A DNA stretch of 51,747 nt from an uncultured Oscillospiraceae bacterium (GCA_944387625.1 CALXFQ010000005.1:1-51747), one strand, 5' to 3'. Positions 7,150 through 17,413 are shown, counted from the first letter of the stretch. The notes: a model not told the origin generated them from the letters alone. Translations and numbers: made by a program.

Positions 7150-8271
7150 TTATGCTTCTTTTTCCTTGGAAGTGCAATGAAGGGCCGCCGCCCCTTCCAG
7201 CAAGGCCCGGGTCTGGGCCGGGCAGGCGTCGTGGCCGAAGCTGGCCCGCAACGTGCCGGTGTCCAGGGTCCCGGCGCTTTCGTGGGCCAGGGGGGCGCAG
7301 TGCAGCCCGGCCCGCAGGGCGATGCCCCGTTTTGACAGGGCCGCTTCCGCCTCCTGGCAGTCCATAGGGGGGATGAAGCTCACCGTGCCAAGCTGGTCCT
7401 TGCCGTGAAAGACCCGGAACCCCAGCTTCTCCAGTCCCCGGGCCGCCGCCTGGGCCTGTGTCCGCGCCCGCCGGGCGATGGTGTCGATCCCGGCGCGGTG
7501 GAGGCAGTCCAGCCCGGCGGCCAGCCCCGCGATCCCCGGCACGTTCATGGTACCGGCCTCCGCCCGGTCCGGCAGATGTTCCGGCATGGTCCGGGGCAGG
7601 GAGTAGCTGCCGGTGCCGCCGTAGAGGATCGGTCCCGGCACCTGTCCGCACAGGAGCAGGCCCGTGCCTTGGGGGCCAAGGAGGCCCTTGTGGCCGGGCA
7701 TGGCGATGAAGGCGGCCCCCAGGGCCTGCAGATCCACCTCCAAAGCACCGGCGGACTGGGCCGCGTCCACGATCAGCGGCACGTCGTATTCCCGACACAG
7801 CCTGGCGATCCGCCGGACCGGCAGGATGTAGCCGAACACGTTGGAAACGTGGGTACACACCACCACCTTTGCCCCCTGGGCGAGGGCCTGCTCAAATTCC
7901 CGGAGCGTGTCCTCCTGGTCGAACAGCCGCCGGCCGCATACCAAGATCTCCGCCCCCAGGGCGTGGAGGGGCCGGACCACCGCGTTGTGCTCGAAGCCGG
8001 AGATCGCCACCTTGTCCCCCGGCCGGACCAGGGTGGCGATCGCCATGTTCAGCCCATGGGTGCAGTTGGAAGTGATCACCACCTGCTCCGGCAGGCAGTG
8101 GAACAGCCTGGCGGCGCTGGAGCGGCAATGATAGACCGCCTCCGCTGCCGCTATGGCCGCCGGATGGCCGCCCCGGCCCGGGTTGGCGCAGGTCCGAAGG
8201 GCACGGGCAACGGCCCGGTGGACCTGGGGCGGCTTGTGCAGGGAGGTGGCTCCATTGTCCAGATAGATCAA
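7150..8271 (-). CDS. cysteine desulfurase-like class V aminotransferase (EF2568-type)
   Basis: 373-aa PLP enzyme. It begins MIYLDNGATSLHKPPQV, has the PLP-lysine in AMPGHKGLLGPQGTG (about residue 194) and a cysteine in RAGLHCAPLAH (about 324), in the position of the persulfide-forming Cys. These features match the cysteine desulfurase subfamily represented by E. faecalis EF2568, often found beside DUF3343 genes and linked by context to sulfur or selenium transfer. Start: TTG 8271, whose bases form TTGA with the stop of the upstream gene; GGAGG lies just upstream. Longer in-frame starts would run through the DUF3343 gene. No iscU, thiI, mnmA or selenium genes are nearby. Confidence 0.85.
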   Translation of the reverse strand: MIYLDNGATSLHKPPQVHRAVARALRTCANPGRGGHPAAIAAAEAVYHCRSSAARLFHCLPEQVVITSNCTHGLNMAIATLVRPGDKVAISGFEHNAVVRPLHALGAEILVCGRRLFDQEDTLREFEQALAQGAKVVVCTHVSNVFGYILPVRRIARLCREYDVPLIVDAAQSAGALEVDLQALGAAFIAMPGHKGLLGPQGTGLLLCGQVPGPILYGGTGSYSLPRTMPEHLPDRAEAGTMNVPGIAGLAAGLDCLHRAGIDTIARRARTQAQAAARGLEKLGFRVFHGKDQLGTVSFIPPMDCQEAEAALSKRGIALRAGLHCAPLAHESAGTLDTGTLRASFGHDACPAQTRALLEGAAALHCTSKEKEA

Positions 8272-8522
8272 ACCTCCACCTCCTCCGGCGTGCCGCCGGG
8301 GGGCAGATGGTAGATCTTGCTGAAGGGGATGTTTTGGGCGCGCAGCGCCTCCACCGCCCGGGCCAGCGCCTCCCGGCGCAGCGTCAGGCAGTAGCCGCAG
8401 CCCCGCTCTTCCATCCACCGGGGTGTCCGCCCCAGCGCGCATGGGATCGACGCGGCCCGCAGCGCCCGCTCCCCCCGCTGGGCCACCGTCACCGACCGCA
8501 TGGTGATATAATAGTTATCCAT
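8268..8522 (-). CDS. DUF3343 small putative sulfur/selenium carrier
   Basis: 84 aa, beginning MDNYYITMRSVTVAQRGERAL. The layout is typical of DUF3343: an N-terminal YYI.MRS strand, a middle PRWMEERGCGYCLTLRRE with a CGYC pair, and a C-terminal FSKIYHLPPGG. ATG 8522 is preferred over TTG 8528 because AGGAGGT lies 7 nt upstream. The stop overlaps the TTG start of the desulfurase (TTGA), which implies translational coupling and a joint function. The family is uncharacterised; a role in taking persulfide or selenide from the partner enzyme is inference from context. Confidence 0.8.
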   Translation of the reverse strand: MDNYYITMRSVTVAQRGERALRAASIPCALGRTPRWMEERGCGYCLTLRREALARAVEALRAQNIPFSKIYHLPPGGTPEEVEV

Positions 8523-8623
8523 AGCCAAGACCTCCTGGCCCAGACTATGGGGGAGGGGTCAGATCTGTGCGAAAAATGAAGACCGGCGGCGGATGCCAGG
8601 GCCGTTTTTTCCATGCTGCCCTC

Positions 8624-8652
8624 TTGTAAACCCAGGCGGTATGTGGTAAAAT
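8624..8652 (+). promoter_or_regulatory. prfC promoter
   Basis: TTGTAA (8624-8629), 17-bp spacer, TAAAAT (8647-8652), with TGG immediately before the -10. It lies about 40 nt upstream of prfC. Confidence 0.6.
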
Positions 8653-8692
8653 AAAGCGGTTTTGTGATATTTATGGTTTAGGAGCCAGTGAT

Positions 8693-10285
<1,593 letters not shown>

Positions 10286-10311
10286 GGCCCCGCGCAGGCG
10301 GATATATTCGG

Positions 10312-10341
10312 AAGGAGCCGTGACCACCACGGCTCCTTTTG
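10312..10341 (+). terminator. rho-independent terminator of prfC
   Basis: AAGGAGCCGTG (10312-10322) pairs with CACGGCTCCTT (10328-10338), followed by TTG. A perfect 11-bp stem. Confidence 0.85.
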
Positions 10342-10374
10342 CTGTGTACAGTCGTAAATTTTTTGCGTTTTCTA

Positions 10375-10403
10375 TTGCGATCGCGGCGCTCATCCGCTAT
10401 AAT
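10375..10403 (+). promoter_or_regulatory. promoter of the cdaA-rsgA gene run
   Basis: TTGCGA (10375-10380), 17-bp spacer, TATAAT (10398-10403). It is the only strong promoter I see before a 14-kb run of plus-strand genes without gaps above about 22 nt. Confidence 0.7.
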
Positions 10404-10483
10404 AGTACGGATAATAGGGTCCGTGTGCGGATCTTCCGCTCTGGGTGGAGGCTCGGGGCGAAAATGGGGGAAGGATGAGGGGT

Positions 10484-11365
10484 ATGGAGTATCTTGAGAG
10501 CTTATTCATCATGTTTACACGGCTGCGATGGACGGACCTGCTGGACATCGCCGTTGTTGCTTTTTTGATCTACCGGCTGCTGCCCATGTTCCGTTCCAGC
10601 GGCGCCGTCCGCATCGCCCAGACCGTGGGCACGCTGCTGCTGCTGTCCTGGATCACGGATCTGCTGGATATGTACGCGCTGAACTATCTGCTCGACCAGG
10701 TGCTGCAAGTGGGCTTCCTGGCGATCGTGATCTTGTTCCAGCCGGAGCTGCGGCGGATGATCGACCATCTGCTGAGCAATGTGAAGCTGGCCGGCTTCTT
10801 CGGCCTGGAAAAGCCTACCCAGGAGACCGAACTGGTGATCGGCCAGGTGGTCCGGGCCTGTGAGTCCATGAGCCGGGACCGGGTGGGCGCGCTGATCGTG
10901 TTCGGCCGGGACTCTGCCCTGGACGAGTATATCCGGTCCGGCACGGAGATCCAGGGCCAGGTGTCTGAACAGCTGATCCGGAACATCTTCTTCCCCAAGG
11001 CGGCCCTCCATGACGGGGCCATGATCATCCGGGAAGGGAAGATCGCCGCGGCGGGGTGCGTGCTGCCGTTGTCGGCCAGCCACGCGATCAGCGCAGACCT
11101 GGGCACCCGGCACCGGGCCGGTGTGGGCATGAGCGAGGCTTCCGACGCGGTGGTGGTGATCGTTTCCGAGGAGACCGGGATCATCTCCGTGGCGGTGGGC
11201 GGCGTGCTCAAGCGCTACCTGGCGCCCCAGATGCTGGAGCGGATGCTCCGCAACGAGCTGTGCAAAGAGCCGAAGGAGGCTTCCAATGACCTGATGGATA
11301 AGGTCAAGCGGATGGTCCAAAAGCAGAGCGACCGAAAGGAAGGGGGATCTGACCGTGAAAAGTAA
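10484..11365 (+). CDS. cdaA: diadenylate cyclase CdaA
   Basis: 293-aa membrane enzyme making c-di-AMP from two ATP. Three N-terminal hydrophobic segments lie around residues 12-85 (LLDIAVVAFLIYRLLPMF; TLLLLSWI; VGFLAIVILFQPELRRM). The DAC domain carries the catalytic motifs DGA (in AALHDGAMII, about 176) and RHRAG (about 209). The start at 10484 (MEYLESL) is chosen because GGAAGG sits 9 nt upstream; ATG 10475 would abut that site. It overlaps the cdaR start by 11 nt, the usual pairing with its regulator. glmM, the usual third gene, is absent. Confidence 0.95.
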   Translation: MEYLESLFIMFTRLRWTDLLDIAVVAFLIYRLLPMFRSSGAVRIAQTVGTLLLLSWITDLLDMYALNYLLDQVLQVGFLAIVILFQPELRRMIDHLLSNVKLAGFFGLEKPTQETELVIGQVVRACESMSRDRVGALIVFGRDSALDEYIRSGTEIQGQVSEQLIRNIFFPKAALHDGAMIIREGKIAAAGCVLPLSASHAISADLGTRHRAGVGMSEASDAVVVIVSEETGIISVAVGGVLKRYLAPQMLERMLRNELCKEPKEASNDLMDKVKRMVQKQSDRKEGGSDREK

Positions 11366-12617
11366 GATGCTCAAGATCCTGCTCTCTGTGACGATCGCGC
11401 TGACGCTGTGGCTGTATGTGATCTCCGTGGAGCGTACCGAAACGGTACAAAACTTCCGAAACGTGCCGGTGATCCTGGACGGCGAAAGCGTCCTGGAGGA
11501 CCGGGGATTGAAGATCGTTTCTGACACGGATCTGACGGTGGACCTGGAGCTCACCGGCAACCGTTCCGAACTGAACAAGCTGCGAAGCTCCGACATCGTG
11601 GTGATCGTGGACCTGACCCGGATCTATGAGGCCGGGGAGAAGGAGCTGGAATATTCGGTGACGCTGCCCGGCACCATCGAGGTGGTCAGCCGGGAACCGC
11701 AGACCATCAACATCGAAGTGGCCAGGTGGGTCACCCAGGAGGTGCCGGTGCAGCTCGAGCAGGTAGGGTCCCTGCCGGACAACTACATCGTCGATCAGCA
11801 GAACGTGACCCTGGACCGGCAGTTCATCACCCTTTCCGGCCCTCAGAGCGTGGTGGAGAATATCGCCATGGCCAAGGTGACGGTGGATATGACCGGGCGC
11901 ACCGAGTCGGTGGAAGAGCGGGTCAGCGTGACCTTGTGTGATGAAAACAGCGTCCCGCTGGACGTTTCCTCGGTGACGGTGGATACGGACAAGGTGCTGG
12001 TGAAGATCCCGGTGCTGATGGTCAAGGACATCCAGCTCCAGGTATCGGTGATCAGCGGCGGCGGCCTGACCGCCCAGGATGTGACGGTGACCCTGGATAA
12101 GACCGAGATCACCGTCAGCGGCTCCCCCGCGGTGATCTCCAAGCTGGAGGACGTGCTCGTTCTGGGCACCATCGACCTGAGCCAGGAGCTGGAGGGCTTT
12201 ACCGATCGGACCTACCAGGTGGAGCTGCCTGCCGGGGTGAAGAACCTGTCCGGCATCGAGGAAGTGCAGGTGTCCCTGGAGATGCCGGAGCGGGAGATCC
12301 AGAGCTTCGACCTGTCTATGGAGGATATGCTCGACCGGGTGGAGCTGCAGAACGTGCCGGACGGTGTGCCGGTACGGGTCCGGGAGAACCAGCAGCTCAC
12401 CGTGTGGATCCGGGGCCAGGCCAAGGACCTGGAAAAGGTGATGATCACCGACTTCCGGATCGTGGTGGACCTGACCGGCGCCACCCAGACCGGTATGTAC
12501 GAGGCCCAGATCCTGGTGGAGAACGTCAGCGGTGTGGGCGTGGTGTCCGATCCTGACGATCCATACGAGATCCTGGTCCAGATCGGCGAGAGCGGTCAGA
12601 CGACGCCGGCGAGCTGA
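11355..12617 (+). CDS. cdaR: YbbR-domain protein, CdaA regulator
   Basis: 420 aa. An N-terminal membrane anchor (MLKILLSVTIALTLWLYVIS, residues 5-24) is followed by an extracytoplasmic series of YbbR-type beta domains; repeated units are seen as VPVILDG, VPVQLEQVGSLPDNYIVDQ, IQLQVSVISGGGLTAQDVTV and VPDGVPVRVRENQQL. The GTG start (11355) overlaps the cdaA end. CdaR proteins bind and modulate CdaA across the membrane. The soluble part would lie outside the cytoplasm. Confidence 0.92.
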   Translation: MKSKMLKILLSVTIALTLWLYVISVERTETVQNFRNVPVILDGESVLEDRGLKIVSDTDLTVDLELTGNRSELNKLRSSDIVVIVDLTRIYEAGEKELEYSVTLPGTIEVVSREPQTINIEVARWVTQEVPVQLEQVGSLPDNYIVDQQNVTLDRQFITLSGPQSVVENIAMAKVTVDMTGRTESVEERVSVTLCDENSVPLDVSSVTVDTDKVLVKIPVLMVKDIQLQVSVISGGGLTAQDVTVTLDKTEITVSGSPAVISKLEDVLVLGTIDLSQELEGFTDRTYQVELPAGVKNLSGIEEVQVSLEMPEREIQSFDLSMEDMLDRVELQNVPDGVPVRVRENQQLTVWIRGQAKDLEKVMITDFRIVVDLTGATQTGMYEAQILVENVSGVGVVSDPDDPYEILVQIGESGQTTPAS

Positions 12618-12618
12618 T

Positions 12619-13011
12619 ATGGAGCAGCGGGTACTGGTGCGCCGGGTGTTTGAGGACGGCACCGCGGAGGTGGTCCGGGTCCGGGAGAGCGCGTGCTCCG
12701 GGGACTGCCATCAGTGTGCCGGCTGCGGGGCAGCCAGGCAGATCCTGGTGCTGACCGCTTATGACCGGATCGGCGCGGCGCCGGGAGATCTGGTGACCAT
12801 CCAGGCCCGGTCCGGGCCGGTGCTCATCAAGGCGGCGGTGCTGTATATGCTGCCGCTGTGCCTGTTCTTTCTTGGATATTACATCGCGGAGGTCCTGGGC
12901 GGCTGTCTGGGCTTCTGCGCGGGGCTGGGCCTGGCGGTGCTGTTCGACCGCCTGGTGGCCCGGAGAGGGCCGGTGGGCTATACCATCACCGGCTTCGTGA
13001 AAAAACAATAA
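12619..13011 (+). CDS. rseC: RseC/MucC-family SoxR-reducing-system-like membrane protein
   Basis: 130 aa. The N-terminal soluble part carries four close cysteines (C26, C30, C33, C36 in ACSGDCHQCAGCG), suited to a metal or Fe-S site. Two transmembrane helices follow at about residues 72-93 and 95-113, and the protein ends GYTITGFVKKQ. This matches the RseC/MucC family, in other bacteria linked to Rnf and SoxR reduction or envelope stress. It starts 1 nt after the cdaR stop, so it is in the cdaAR operon in the place usually held by glmM. No rnf genes are in the window. Its function here is unknown. Confidence 0.8.
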   Translation: MEQRVLVRRVFEDGTAEVVRVRESACSGDCHQCAGCGAARQILVLTAYDRIGAAPGDLVTIQARSGPVLIKAAVLYMLPLCLFFLGYYIAEVLGGCLGFCAGLGLAVLFDRLVARRGPVGYTITGFVKKQ

Positions 13012-13025
13012 AGGGGAAATGGGAT

Positions 13026-13904
13026 TTGATCAAGAGCATGACCGGCTACGGCCGGGCCGTTGATACGGTGAACGGCCGGGAGCTGACGGTGGAAGTACGC
13101 TCCGTGAACAACCGATACTTGGACTGCAACGTAAAGCTGCCCCGGAGCCTGACTTTCGCGGAGGAAGCGGTGAAGCAGGCGGTCAAGGCCACCATTTCCC
13201 GGGGCAAGGTGGACCTGTTCGTATCGGTCCGCAGCGAAGGCGGAGAGGACGTGCGGGTGAGCCTGAACCAGAGCGTGCTGGAGGGATATTTGGATGCCAT
13301 GCGCCGGATGGTCAGCGACTACGGCGTTCGGGACGATATCAGCGCCGCCAACCTGTCCCGGCTGCCGGACGTGTTCACCCTGGAGCGGCCGGAGGTGGAT
13401 GAAGATCAGCTCCGGGCGGATCTGATGACGGTGGTGGTCAAGGCCCTGGAAGGGTTCGACGCCATGCGCCGTGCCGAGGGCCAGTCCCTGGAGAACGATC
13501 TGCGGAGCCGGGGCCAGACCCTCTTGCGTCTGGTGGCCCAGGTGGAGAAGGGGAACGCCCAGACCGTGGTGGACTATCGGGCGCGGCTGGAGGCCAAGCT
13601 CCAGGAGGTGCTGGCCAATACCGCCATCGATGAGAGCCGCATCCTGACCGAGGCGGCGATCTTCGCGGACAAGGTGGCGGTGGACGAAGAGACCGTCCGC
13701 CTGCGCAGCCATTTACAGCAGATGGATACCATGCTCACCACCGGCGGCGCCGTGGGCCGGAAGCTGGACTTCCTGCTCCAGGAGATGAACCGGGAGACCA
13801 ACACCATCGGCTCCAAATGCGCCGATGTGCGGCTGGCCCGGATCGTGGTGGAGATGAAGGCCGAGCTGGAAAAGATCCGGGAACAGACCCAGAACATCGA
13901 ATAA
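13026..13904 (+). CDS. yicC: YicC-family endoribonuclease-like protein
   Basis: 292 aa. It begins MIKSMTGYGRA, the family signature, when read from TTG 13026, with AAAGGGG upstream. Conserved segments: VEVRSVNNRYLDCNVKLPRS, the middle LSRLPDVFTLERPEVDED, and the C-terminal LDFLLQEMNRETNTIGSKC. YicC proteins are linked to stationary-phase survival and to RNA cleavage (E. coli YicC, B. subtilis YloC). The position before remA-gmk-rpoZ is the conserved Firmicute order. The ATG at 13038 would remove the signature start. Confidence 0.93.
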   Translation: MIKSMTGYGRAVDTVNGRELTVEVRSVNNRYLDCNVKLPRSLTFAEEAVKQAVKATISRGKVDLFVSVRSEGGEDVRVSLNQSVLEGYLDAMRRMVSDYGVRDDISAANLSRLPDVFTLERPEVDEDQLRADLMTVVVKALEGFDAMRRAEGQSLENDLRSRGQTLLRLVAQVEKGNAQTVVDYRARLEAKLQEVLANTAIDESRILTEAAIFADKVAVDEETVRLRSHLQQMDTMLTTGGAVGRKLDFLLQEMNRETNTIGSKCADVRLARIVVEMKAELEKIREQTQNIE

Positions 13905-13913
13905 GAGGTGGCT

Positions 13914-14171
13914 ATGGAACTGATGAACATCGGCTTTGGCAGCCTGATCGCCACCGGCCGGGTGCTGGCCATATTAGATCCGGACTCCGCGCCTATCAAA
14001 CGGGTGGTCCAGGAGGCCCGGGACCGGGGGATGCTGATCGACGCGTCCTACGGTCGGAAGACCAAGTCGGTGCTGCTGATGGATACGGATCATGTGATCT
14101 TGTCCGCCATGACGCCGGACGTTTTGGGCGCCCGCTGGAAGGGCATCCATGAGGAAGAGGAGGAGCCATGA
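13914..14171 (+). CDS. remA: RemA-like regulator (DUF370)
   Basis: 85 aa, beginning MELMNIGFGSLIATGRVLAI and containing RDRGMLIDASYGRKTKSVLL, both hallmarks of DUF370/RemA. In Bacillus, RemA is a DNA-binding activator of biofilm-matrix and osmoprotection genes. AGAGGTG precedes ATG 13914. Its stop (TGA 14169-14171) overlaps the gmk ATG at 14168. The C-terminus ends in an acidic HEEEEEP tail. Confidence 0.92.
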   Translation: MELMNIGFGSLIATGRVLAILDPDSAPIKRVVQEARDRGMLIDASYGRKTKSVLLMDTDHVILSAMTPDVLGARWKGIHEEEEEP

Positions 14172-14725
14172 TGAGCGGAAAACTGTTCGTGATCTCCGGC
14201 GCTTCCGGCGTGGGGAAAGGCACGGTGCTGGGCCGGGTGATGGAAGAGCGGCAGGACCTGGCCTTCTCCGTTTCCGCCACCACCCGCGCCCCCAGGCCCA
14301 ACGAGGTGGAAGGGGTCCACTATTACTTCGTCACCATGGACCGATTCCGGGAGATGATCGAAAACGATGAGTTCCTGGAATACGACCTCCACGCCAAGGC
14401 CGGCTACGGCACGCCGCTAAAGCAGCTGGAAGAGAAGCTGCGGACCCACCATGTGGTGCTGGACATCGAGCCAAAGGGCGCCGCGATCGTGCGGAAAAAG
14501 CGGCCGGACGCCACCTTGATCTTCATCATGCCCCCATCGGTCCAGGAGCTGGAGCGCCGGCTTCGCAGTCGGGGCGATACGGATGAGGAGCAGATCCAGA
14601 TCCGGCTGGAGCGGGCCAGATGGGAGATCGAACAAAGAAGCTGGTATGACTATACTGTGGTCAACGATGACCTGGACCGGTGCGTCCGGGAAGTTTTGAA
14701 TATCATCGCCGAGAAGGCGGACTAA
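14168..14725 (+). CDS. gmk: guanylate kinase
   Basis: 185 aa, phosphorylating GMP to GDP. The P-loop is SGASGVGKGTV, the GMP-binding region is FSVSATTRAPRPNEVEGVHYYF, and the lid contains RSRGDTDEEQIQIRLERA. The start overlaps the remA stop (ATGATGA), with AGGAGGAGCC upstream; ATG 14171 is the alternative. With rpoZ directly downstream the pair ties GTP metabolism to RNA polymerase, as in most Firmicutes. Confidence 0.97.
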   Translation: MMSGKLFVISGASGVGKGTVLGRVMEERQDLAFSVSATTRAPRPNEVEGVHYYFVTMDRFREMIENDEFLEYDLHAKAGYGTPLKQLEEKLRTHHVVLDIEPKGAAIVRKKRPDATLIFIMPPSVQELERRLRSRGDTDEEQIQIRLERARWEIEQRSWYDYTVVNDDLDRCVREVLNIIAEKAD

Positions 14726-14746
14726 ATGAAGTTGGAGGAAATGGAT

Positions 14747-14953
14747 ATGCTGTACCCCCCTGTTGCGGATCTGCTGAAGAATGTGGAGAGCCGGTACCTG
14801 CTGGTGAACGTGGTGGCCCATCGGGCACGCCAGATCGCCGCGGAGGCGGAGGCTTTTCAGGAAGAGCTGCCGGATAAGCCGGTGACTATGGCCATCCGGG
14901 AGGTGGCGGAGGGCAAGCTCACCGCCGGACTGAAAGACGAGTATATGAACTGA
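14747..14953 (+). CDS. rpoZ: RNA polymerase omega subunit
   Basis: 68 aa, small subunit that helps assemble and stabilise beta-prime. It begins MLYPPVADLLKNVESRYLLV and contains NVVAHRARQIA and KPVTMAIREVAEGK, the conserved omega segments. ATG 14726, directly after the gmk stop, is in frame, but GGAGG at 14734-14738 lies after it and 8 nt before ATG 14747, and family members begin MLxP, so 14747 is chosen. Confidence 0.93.
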   Translation: MLYPPVADLLKNVESRYLLVNVVAHRARQIAAEAEAFQEELPDKPVTMAIREVAEGKLTAGLKDEYMN

Positions 14954-14971
14954 TCGGGAGGAAGGGGCTTT

Positions 14972-17413
14972 ATGGTCGCAAAGATCGCGGTAAGTGCCGC
15001 TAATTTTGCCATCGATAGGCCCTATTCCTATTGGGCGCCGGAAGGGATGGACCTGGAGCCGGGGATGCGTGTGATGGTCTGCTTTGGCAGGAACGACCGG
15101 CACTGTGAGGGCATGGTGCTGTCCCTGGAGCCAGGCGGCCCGGAGGGGCTGAAGACCGTGATCCGGGCGCTGGACCCGGGGCCGGTGCTGGAAAGGCCCA
15201 TGCTCCAGTTGGCCCGGGCCATGCGGGAGCGGTATTTCTGCACCTTGTACGACGCGGTCCGGGTCATGCTGCCGGGGCTGGGCTTTCGGACCCAGGAGAC
15301 CCTGTCTTTGACGGAGGATCGGGCCTGGAAGGAAAAGACCATCCGCAAGCCCGGCGCTCGGGAGCTGCTGGTCCTTTTGGAGGAACTGGGCGGCCAGGGG
15401 AGCGCCGAGGCCCTGCGCCAGGCGGTGCCTCAGCCGGAGGTGTTTGACCAGGCGGTGCGCTATCTGGCAGGGAAGAAGTGGATCTCCAGCCAGACAGACC
15501 TGCGCCGCTACACCGGCGACAGAAAGCAGCAGGTGGCCAGCCTTGCCGCCTCGGTGGAGGAGGCCATGGACTTTGCCGCCCGGCGGCCCCGGTCCGCCGC
15601 CATGCAGCGGACGGTGCTGGAGATGCTGTGTCAGCTGGGCAGCGTCAGCGTCAAGGAGATTTGCTATTATACCGGCGCGTCCACCGCTGTGGTCCGCCGG
15701 CTGCGGGACCTGGGCTATGTGCGCCTGGAGGAGCGGGAGGTGCTTCGCTGCCGGGAGCTCAGGCCCGCCCAGGTGGATACGGACCCTACATTGGACCCGG
15801 AGCAGCAGACGGCTTACGACGGCTGCGCCGCCCAGATGGACCAGGACGCGCCGGGTGTGGCCCTGCTCTACGGTGTCACCGGGTCCGGCAAGACCCTGGT
15901 GTATCTGAAACTGATCCGCCGGTGCCTGGAACAGGGCAGGGGCGCGATCTTGCTGGTGCCGGAGATCGCCCTGACTCCCCAGCTTTTGGGGGTGGTGGCC
16001 GCCTACTTTGGCGACCGGGTGGCGGTGCTCCACAGCAGCCTTCCTGCCGGAGAACGCTATGATCAATGGAAAAAGATCCGTGCCGGACAGGCCCGGGTGG
16101 TGGTGGGGACCCGCTCGGCGGTGTTCGCCCCGGTCCGGGACCTGGGACTGATCGTCCTGGACGAGGAGCAGGAACACTCTTATAAATCCCAGGATCCTCC
16201 CCGGTATCATGCCCGGGAAGTGGCCATCTGGCGGGGGATCAAAGAAAAGGCGCTGGTGCTGCTCGGCTCGGCCACCCCGTCGGTGGAGTCGCTGTACCAT
16301 GCCAAACAGGGCCGCTATCGGCTCTACCGGCTCCGCCAGCGGCACAACCGCCAGGACCTGCCTCAGGTGCAGGTGGTGGATATGCGCCAGGAGATGAAAG
16401 ACGGCAACGATACCGGCTTTTCCATGCCGCTGCGCCAGGCGATACGGGAAACGGCGGATCGGGGCAAGCAGACGATCCTGCTCCTCAACCGCCGGGGCAA
16501 CAGCCGATGCCTGGTGTGCGTGGACTGCCGGAAGGCCCCGGAATGTCCCAGATGCGCCGCCCGGCTCACTTACCACAGCGCCAACGAGCGGCTCATGTGC
16601 CACTACTGCGGGTTCTCCCAGCCGGTACCGGCCCGGTGCGCCTGCGGCGGCCCTCTGAAAAAGGTGGGCGTGGGCACCCAGAAAGCCCAGCAGGAGCTGC
16701 AGACGCTTCTGCCGGATCTGGACAGCGCCCGGATGGACGCGGACACGGTAAGCGCCGTGAACACTCACGAGAAGATCCTGGACCATTTCCGAAAGGATCG
16801 GGTCCCGGTGCTGATCGGCACCCAGATGGTGGCCAAGGGCCTGGATATGCCGGATGTGACTCTGGTAGGCGTTCTGGACGGGGACCTGGGCTTGTATTCC
16901 GGGGACTATCGGGCGGCGGAGACCACCTTCAATATGCTCACCCAGGTGGTGGGCCGGGCAGGCCGGGGCCGGGACCCGGGCCGGGCGATCATCCAGACCA
17001 TGGTGCCCGATCACCCGGTGATCGGCTTGGCGGCCCGGCAGGACCATGAGGGCTTTTACGATCTGGAGATCCGGCTCCGGCAGGTCCAAAACCTGCCGCC
17101 CTTTGCGGATGTGCTCACCGTGACCTTCACCGGCCAGGACGAGGAGCGGGTGATCCGGGGAGCCACCAAGTTCCGGGACTCCATGATCTCGTGCATGGCC
17201 GGTCCGCCTTATCATCAAAACGACAGCACGGTGCTGGGGCCTGCCCCATGCCCGGTGCCGAAGATCAACTATCATTATCGCTATCAGCTCACCATCCGAT
17301 GCCGGCTGGACCGGCAACTGCGGTCTTTGGTGGCCTATATGCTGGGGCAGTTCGCCAGGGACGGCGCCAACCGTGGGGTCAGCGCCTATGCCGATGTGAA
17401 CGGCCTGGGATAG
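14972..17413 (+). CDS. priA: primosomal replication-restart helicase PriA
   Basis: 813 aa, 3'-5' superfamily 2 helicase reloading the replisome at stalled forks. An N-terminal DNA-binding domain begins VAKIAVSAANFAIDRPYSYW. Helicase motifs: Walker A YGVTGSGKTLVYLKL, the DEEQ box in LIVLDEEQEHSYKS, and GTQMVAKGLDMP. Eight zinc-binding cysteines lie between CLVCVDC and CACGGPLKKVG. It follows rpoZ with a 18-nt gap; coaBC, often between these two in Firmicutes, is absent here. Confidence 0.97.
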   Translation: MVAKIAVSAANFAIDRPYSYWAPEGMDLEPGMRVMVCFGRNDRHCEGMVLSLEPGGPEGLKTVIRALDPGPVLERPMLQLARAMRERYFCTLYDAVRVMLPGLGFRTQETLSLTEDRAWKEKTIRKPGARELLVLLEELGGQGSAEALRQAVPQPEVFDQAVRYLAGKKWISSQTDLRRYTGDRKQQVASLAASVEEAMDFAARRPRSAAMQRTVLEMLCQLGSVSVKEICYYTGASTAVVRRLRDLGYVRLEEREVLRCRELRPAQVDTDPTLDPEQQTAYDGCAAQMDQDAPGVALLYGVTGSGKTLVYLKLIRRCLEQGRGAILLVPEIALTPQLLGVVAAYFGDRVAVLHSSLPAGERYDQWKKIRAGQARVVVGTRSAVFAPVRDLGLIVLDEEQEHSYKSQDPPRYHAREVAIWRGIKEKALVLLGSATPSVESLYHAKQGRYRLYRLRQRHNRQDLPQVQVVDMRQEMKDGNDTGFSMPLRQAIRETADRGKQTILLLNRRGNSRCLVCVDCRKAPECPRCAARLTYHSANERLMCHYCGFSQPVPARCACGGPLKKVGVGTQKAQQELQTLLPDLDSARMDADTVSAVNTHEKILDHFRKDRVPVLIGTQMVAKGLDMPDVTLVGVLDGDLGLYSGDYRAAETTFNMLTQVVGRAGRGRDPGRAIIQTMVPDHPVIGLAARQDHEGFYDLEIRLRQVQNLPPFADVLTVTFTGQDEERVIRGATKFRDSMISCMAGPPYHQNDSTVLGPAPCPVPKINYHYRYQLTIRCRLDRQLRSLVAYMLGQFARDGANRGVSAYADVNGLG

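Noticed and set aside
14726..14746. Earlier start for rpoZ
   Set aside because: The Shine-Dalgarno sequence lies downstream of that ATG, and omega proteins begin MLxP, as at 14747.
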